Assembly (NCBI GenBank): GCA_016794765.1
Contig: JAEUJG010000095.1
Location: 1 to 6,550, forward strand
From: Spirochaetaceae bacterium
GTDB lineage: Bacteria; Spirochaetota; Spirochaetia; Treponematales; Rectinemataceae
Reading direction: 5' to 3'
DNA: 6,550 nt
The notes under the pieces are model-generated. The model did no database searches. It saw only the letters and a program-made list of their open reading frames with translations, and was not told the DNA's origin. This document shows positions 5,459 through 6,550 of the stretch, in pieces; the first letter of the stretch is position 1; each line of letters begins with the position of its first letter. A program made the position numbers and the translations under genes.

Positions 5459-5947
5459 TTAGAACTCTACGGTGAAGCCGTTGAAGGCGCCGGTTGGGTG
5501 GCTGCGGTAGGCTTTCACCGATTCGATCCAGGCGCCGGGAGGGCCCTGGTGGAGCCAGGCGAGGTAGGCTTCCAGGGCTTCCGGGGGGCCTTCGGCGCGG
5601 GTTTCCACGGTGCCGTCGTCGAGGTTGCGGACCCAGCCGGAAAGGCCGAGGCGGCGGGCTTCCTCGCGCGCGGAGTAGCGGAAGCCGACGCCCTGGACGC
5701 GGCCGGAGATGACGGCTTCGATCGCTTCGATCGCTTGGATGGCGGGTTGGGGGGGATGGCCGGGGGCTGGGCTGGAGGCTGGCTGGGAGGCCGGCGGGGA
5801 AGAAGGGGCTGCCGGCTCGGGGGCACCGGCGCCGCTCGTTCCGCCCGCGGGGGGCTTATTCGGCCGCGCGGCCAGGGGGCGACTCCAGGAGCTGGGCCAC
5901 GTGGGCCTCGAGCTCGCCGTAATCGAAGGGCTTGTAGACGACTTCAA
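5459..5947 (-). CDS. acyP: Acylphosphatase with a Pro/Ala-rich N-terminal extension; start codon uncertain
   Basis: Acylphosphatases hydrolyse carboxyl-phosphate mixed anhydrides. The domain fills residues about 73-162 of the longest frame, about 90 residues as usual for the family. It shows the signature SGRVQGVGFRY (81-91), whose Arg90 is the phosphate-binding residue, and GWVRN (104-108), whose Asn108 is the catalytic asparagine. EGPPEALEAYLAWLHQGPPGA and the C-terminal FNGFTVEF also fit. The first 72 residues are Pro/Ala/Ser-rich and unlike the family. The coordinates given are the outer limit. They begin at a TTG with no ribosome site, 92 nt inside the response-regulator gene in another frame. 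No ATG or GTG lies between it and the domain. A CTG at 5875 with GGAG about 8 nt upstream is another possibility. Alternatively the domain is the C-terminal part of a frameshifted fusion with the regulator. The domain call is secure; the start is not. Confidence 0.85.
   Translation of the reverse strand: MKSSTSPSITASSRPTWPSSWSRPLAARPNKPPAGGTSGAGAPEPAAPSSPPASQPASSPAPGHPPQPAIQAIEAIEAVISGRVQGVGFRYSAREEARRLGLSGWVRNLDDGTVETRAEGPPEALEAYLAWLHQGPPGAWIESVKAYRSHPTGAFNGFTVEF
5714..5740. repeat. Three tandem 9-bp units at the start of the acylphosphatase domain
   Basis: The plus strand reads GGCTTCGAT, CGCTTCGAT, CGCTTGGAT in direct succession. In the acylphosphatase frame this encodes the repeating peptide IQAIEAIEA, just before the first beta strand. 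It is probably a small slippage expansion at the linker/domain border. Confidence 0.6.
5744..5823 (+). other. G-tract cluster with G-quadruplex potential, opposite the Pro/Ala-rich linker
   Basis: At least eight runs of three or more G occur on the plus strand, including runs of seven (5749-5755) and five (5762-5766 and 5819-5823). The coding strand is correspondingly C-rich and encodes the Pro/Ala/Ser linker. Loops between many of the runs are short enough for G-quadruplex folding of the template strand, but some are long. The tract could equally be just a result of proline codons in a GC-rich genome. Confidence 0.4.
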
Positions 5948-6227
5948 AGGGGATGTGGAAGTCGGGGCGGAGGAAGCCCGAGGTGATGACGACGCGCTTG
6001 TCGGAGCAGTAGCGCTTGAGGAACTTGATCCAGTAGTCGCCGCCGAGGACGTCCATGCGGTAGTCCGTGACGATGATGTCCACCTCGTAGTCGAGGAGTT
6101 GCTTGATGGCGCCGACGCCGTCGGAGGCGACGAGCACGTCGTAGCCCTTCTTGCGCAGGTAGTCGCGCAGGGTGAGCCGTATCGCGTCCTCGTCTTCGAC
6201 GACGAGGATCAATCCCTTGCTAGGCAT
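5856..6227 (-). CDS. Single-domain response regulator (CheY-like receiver)
   Basis: This 123-residue protein is one receiver domain and nothing more, so output would be through protein contacts or a phosphorelay. The conserved sites are visible: acidic pocket Glu11/Asp12 in LVVEDED, phosphoacceptor Asp55 in IIVTDYRM, Ser83 in VVITSG as the Thr/Ser switch residue, and Lys99-Pro100 in VYKPFD. The ATG is well supported, with AAGGAG at 6232-6237 four bases upstream. The gene overlaps the stop of the preceding receiver gene by 8 nt (ATGCCTAG), so the two are cotranscribed and probably coupled. The C-terminal tail after about residue 116 (PPGRAAE) reads into the region that the acylphosphatase frame also uses. 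Removing one C from the C5 run at 5875-5879 would join this protein in frame to the acylphosphatase. No kinase partner is in the window. Confidence 0.93.
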   Translation of the reverse strand: MPSKGLILVVEDEDAIRLTLRDYLRKKGYDVLVASDGVGAIKQLLDYEVDIIVTDYRMDVLGGDYWIKFLKRYCSDKRVVITSGFLRPDFHIPFEVVYKPFDYGELEAHVAQLLESPPGRAAE

Positions 6228-6550
6228 CGCGCTCCTTCACCTTCCCGGCGAGGTCGGCGACCGTCTTGGCGAGCACTTCGAAGTCGAGGGGCTTGGCGAA
6301 GAAGGCGTCGGCGCCGTCGGCGAGCATGGCGTCCTTTTCCTCGGGACGGTCGAGTCCGGTGACCGCGATCACGAAGGGCTTGCCGAAGACGGGGTCCTCC
6401 TTGATCTTGCGGCAGATGGCGTGGCCGTTCATGCCGGGGAGGTCGACGTCGAGGACGATGAAGCCCGGGCGTTTTTCGGAAATGAGGCGGCCGGCCTCGA
6501 AGCCGTCGTGGGCCTGGCTGATCTTGTAGGCGGGGAGTTTCTTCTCGAAA
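6220..6550 (-). CDS. Receiver-domain protein, 3' part only (5' end outside the window)
   Basis: The frame is open to the window edge, and 109 C-terminal residues are visible. An internal ATG at 6432 is not the start, because the receiver fold continues upstream of it. The visible part holds the phosphoacceptor Asp in IVLDVDLPGMNGH (visible residue 34), the switch Thr in VIAVTGLD (64) and the conserved Lys in FFAKPLD (86), ending KVKERDA. The first strand and helix with the acidic pair lie outside. The protein could be another single-domain regulator, or the receiver could be the C-terminal domain of a larger protein such as a hybrid kinase or a DNA-binding regulator. The segment AHDGFEAGRLI fits a receiver's second-strand region but does not decide between these. 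It overlaps the next receiver gene by 8 nt. Confidence 0.9.
   Translation of the reverse strand, partial: FEKKLPAYKISQAHDGFEAGRLISEKRPGFIVLDVDLPGMNGHAICRKIKEDPVFGKPFVIAVTGLDRPEEKDAMLADGADAFFAKPLDFEVLAKTVADLAGKVKERDA

Overview
This window comes from a strongly G+C-rich bacterium. All supported genes lie on the minus strand, so transcription runs from base 6550 towards base 1. A lipoprotein signal peptide and an FtsX/LolC-type ABC transporter point to a cell with an extracytoplasmic space, most likely a Gram-negative (diderm) bacterium. A GC-rich spirochaete or a similar environmental lineage is possible, but the sequence alone does not settle the phylum. No rRNA, tRNA, CRISPR array, transposase or integrase was seen.

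In transcription order, the first block (6550 to 5459) is a signalling cluster. It holds the 3' part of one receiver protein, a complete single-domain response regulator overlapping it by 8 nt, and an acylphosphatase whose reading frame begins inside the regulator gene and has no convincing start codon. A Pro/Ala/Ser-rich stretch precedes the acylphosphatase domain, so the regulator and acylphosphatase could be parts of a former or frameshifted fusion.

Bases 5227-5458 are non-coding and repeat-rich. They hold a GGT/GGC microsatellite, a two-copy array of 9-bp CACGAA-type words on a nearly T-free strand, and a weak promoter with a 12-bp palindrome ahead of the next gene. That gene (5226 to 4138) is an ApbE-type FAD:protein FMN transferase lipoprotein, with no flavinylated partner visible nearby.

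The last block (4083 to 5) is a compact four-gene operon: a TetR-family repressor, an ABC ATPase of the LolD/MacB type, and two FtsX-like permeases. Spacing is 4 nt overlap, 2 nt and 16 nt. A perfect 22-bp palindrome covers the repressor start codon and is probably its operator. The model is that the repressor represses its own operon and a ligand or envelope signal releases it, producing a transporter of two different permeases and an ATPase dimer that acts on a lipoprotein, lipid or toxic compound in the envelope. The substrate cannot be read from the sequence.

The points most worth a second look are the start-codon palindrome, the regulator/acylphosphatase junction, and the CACGAA repeat array.
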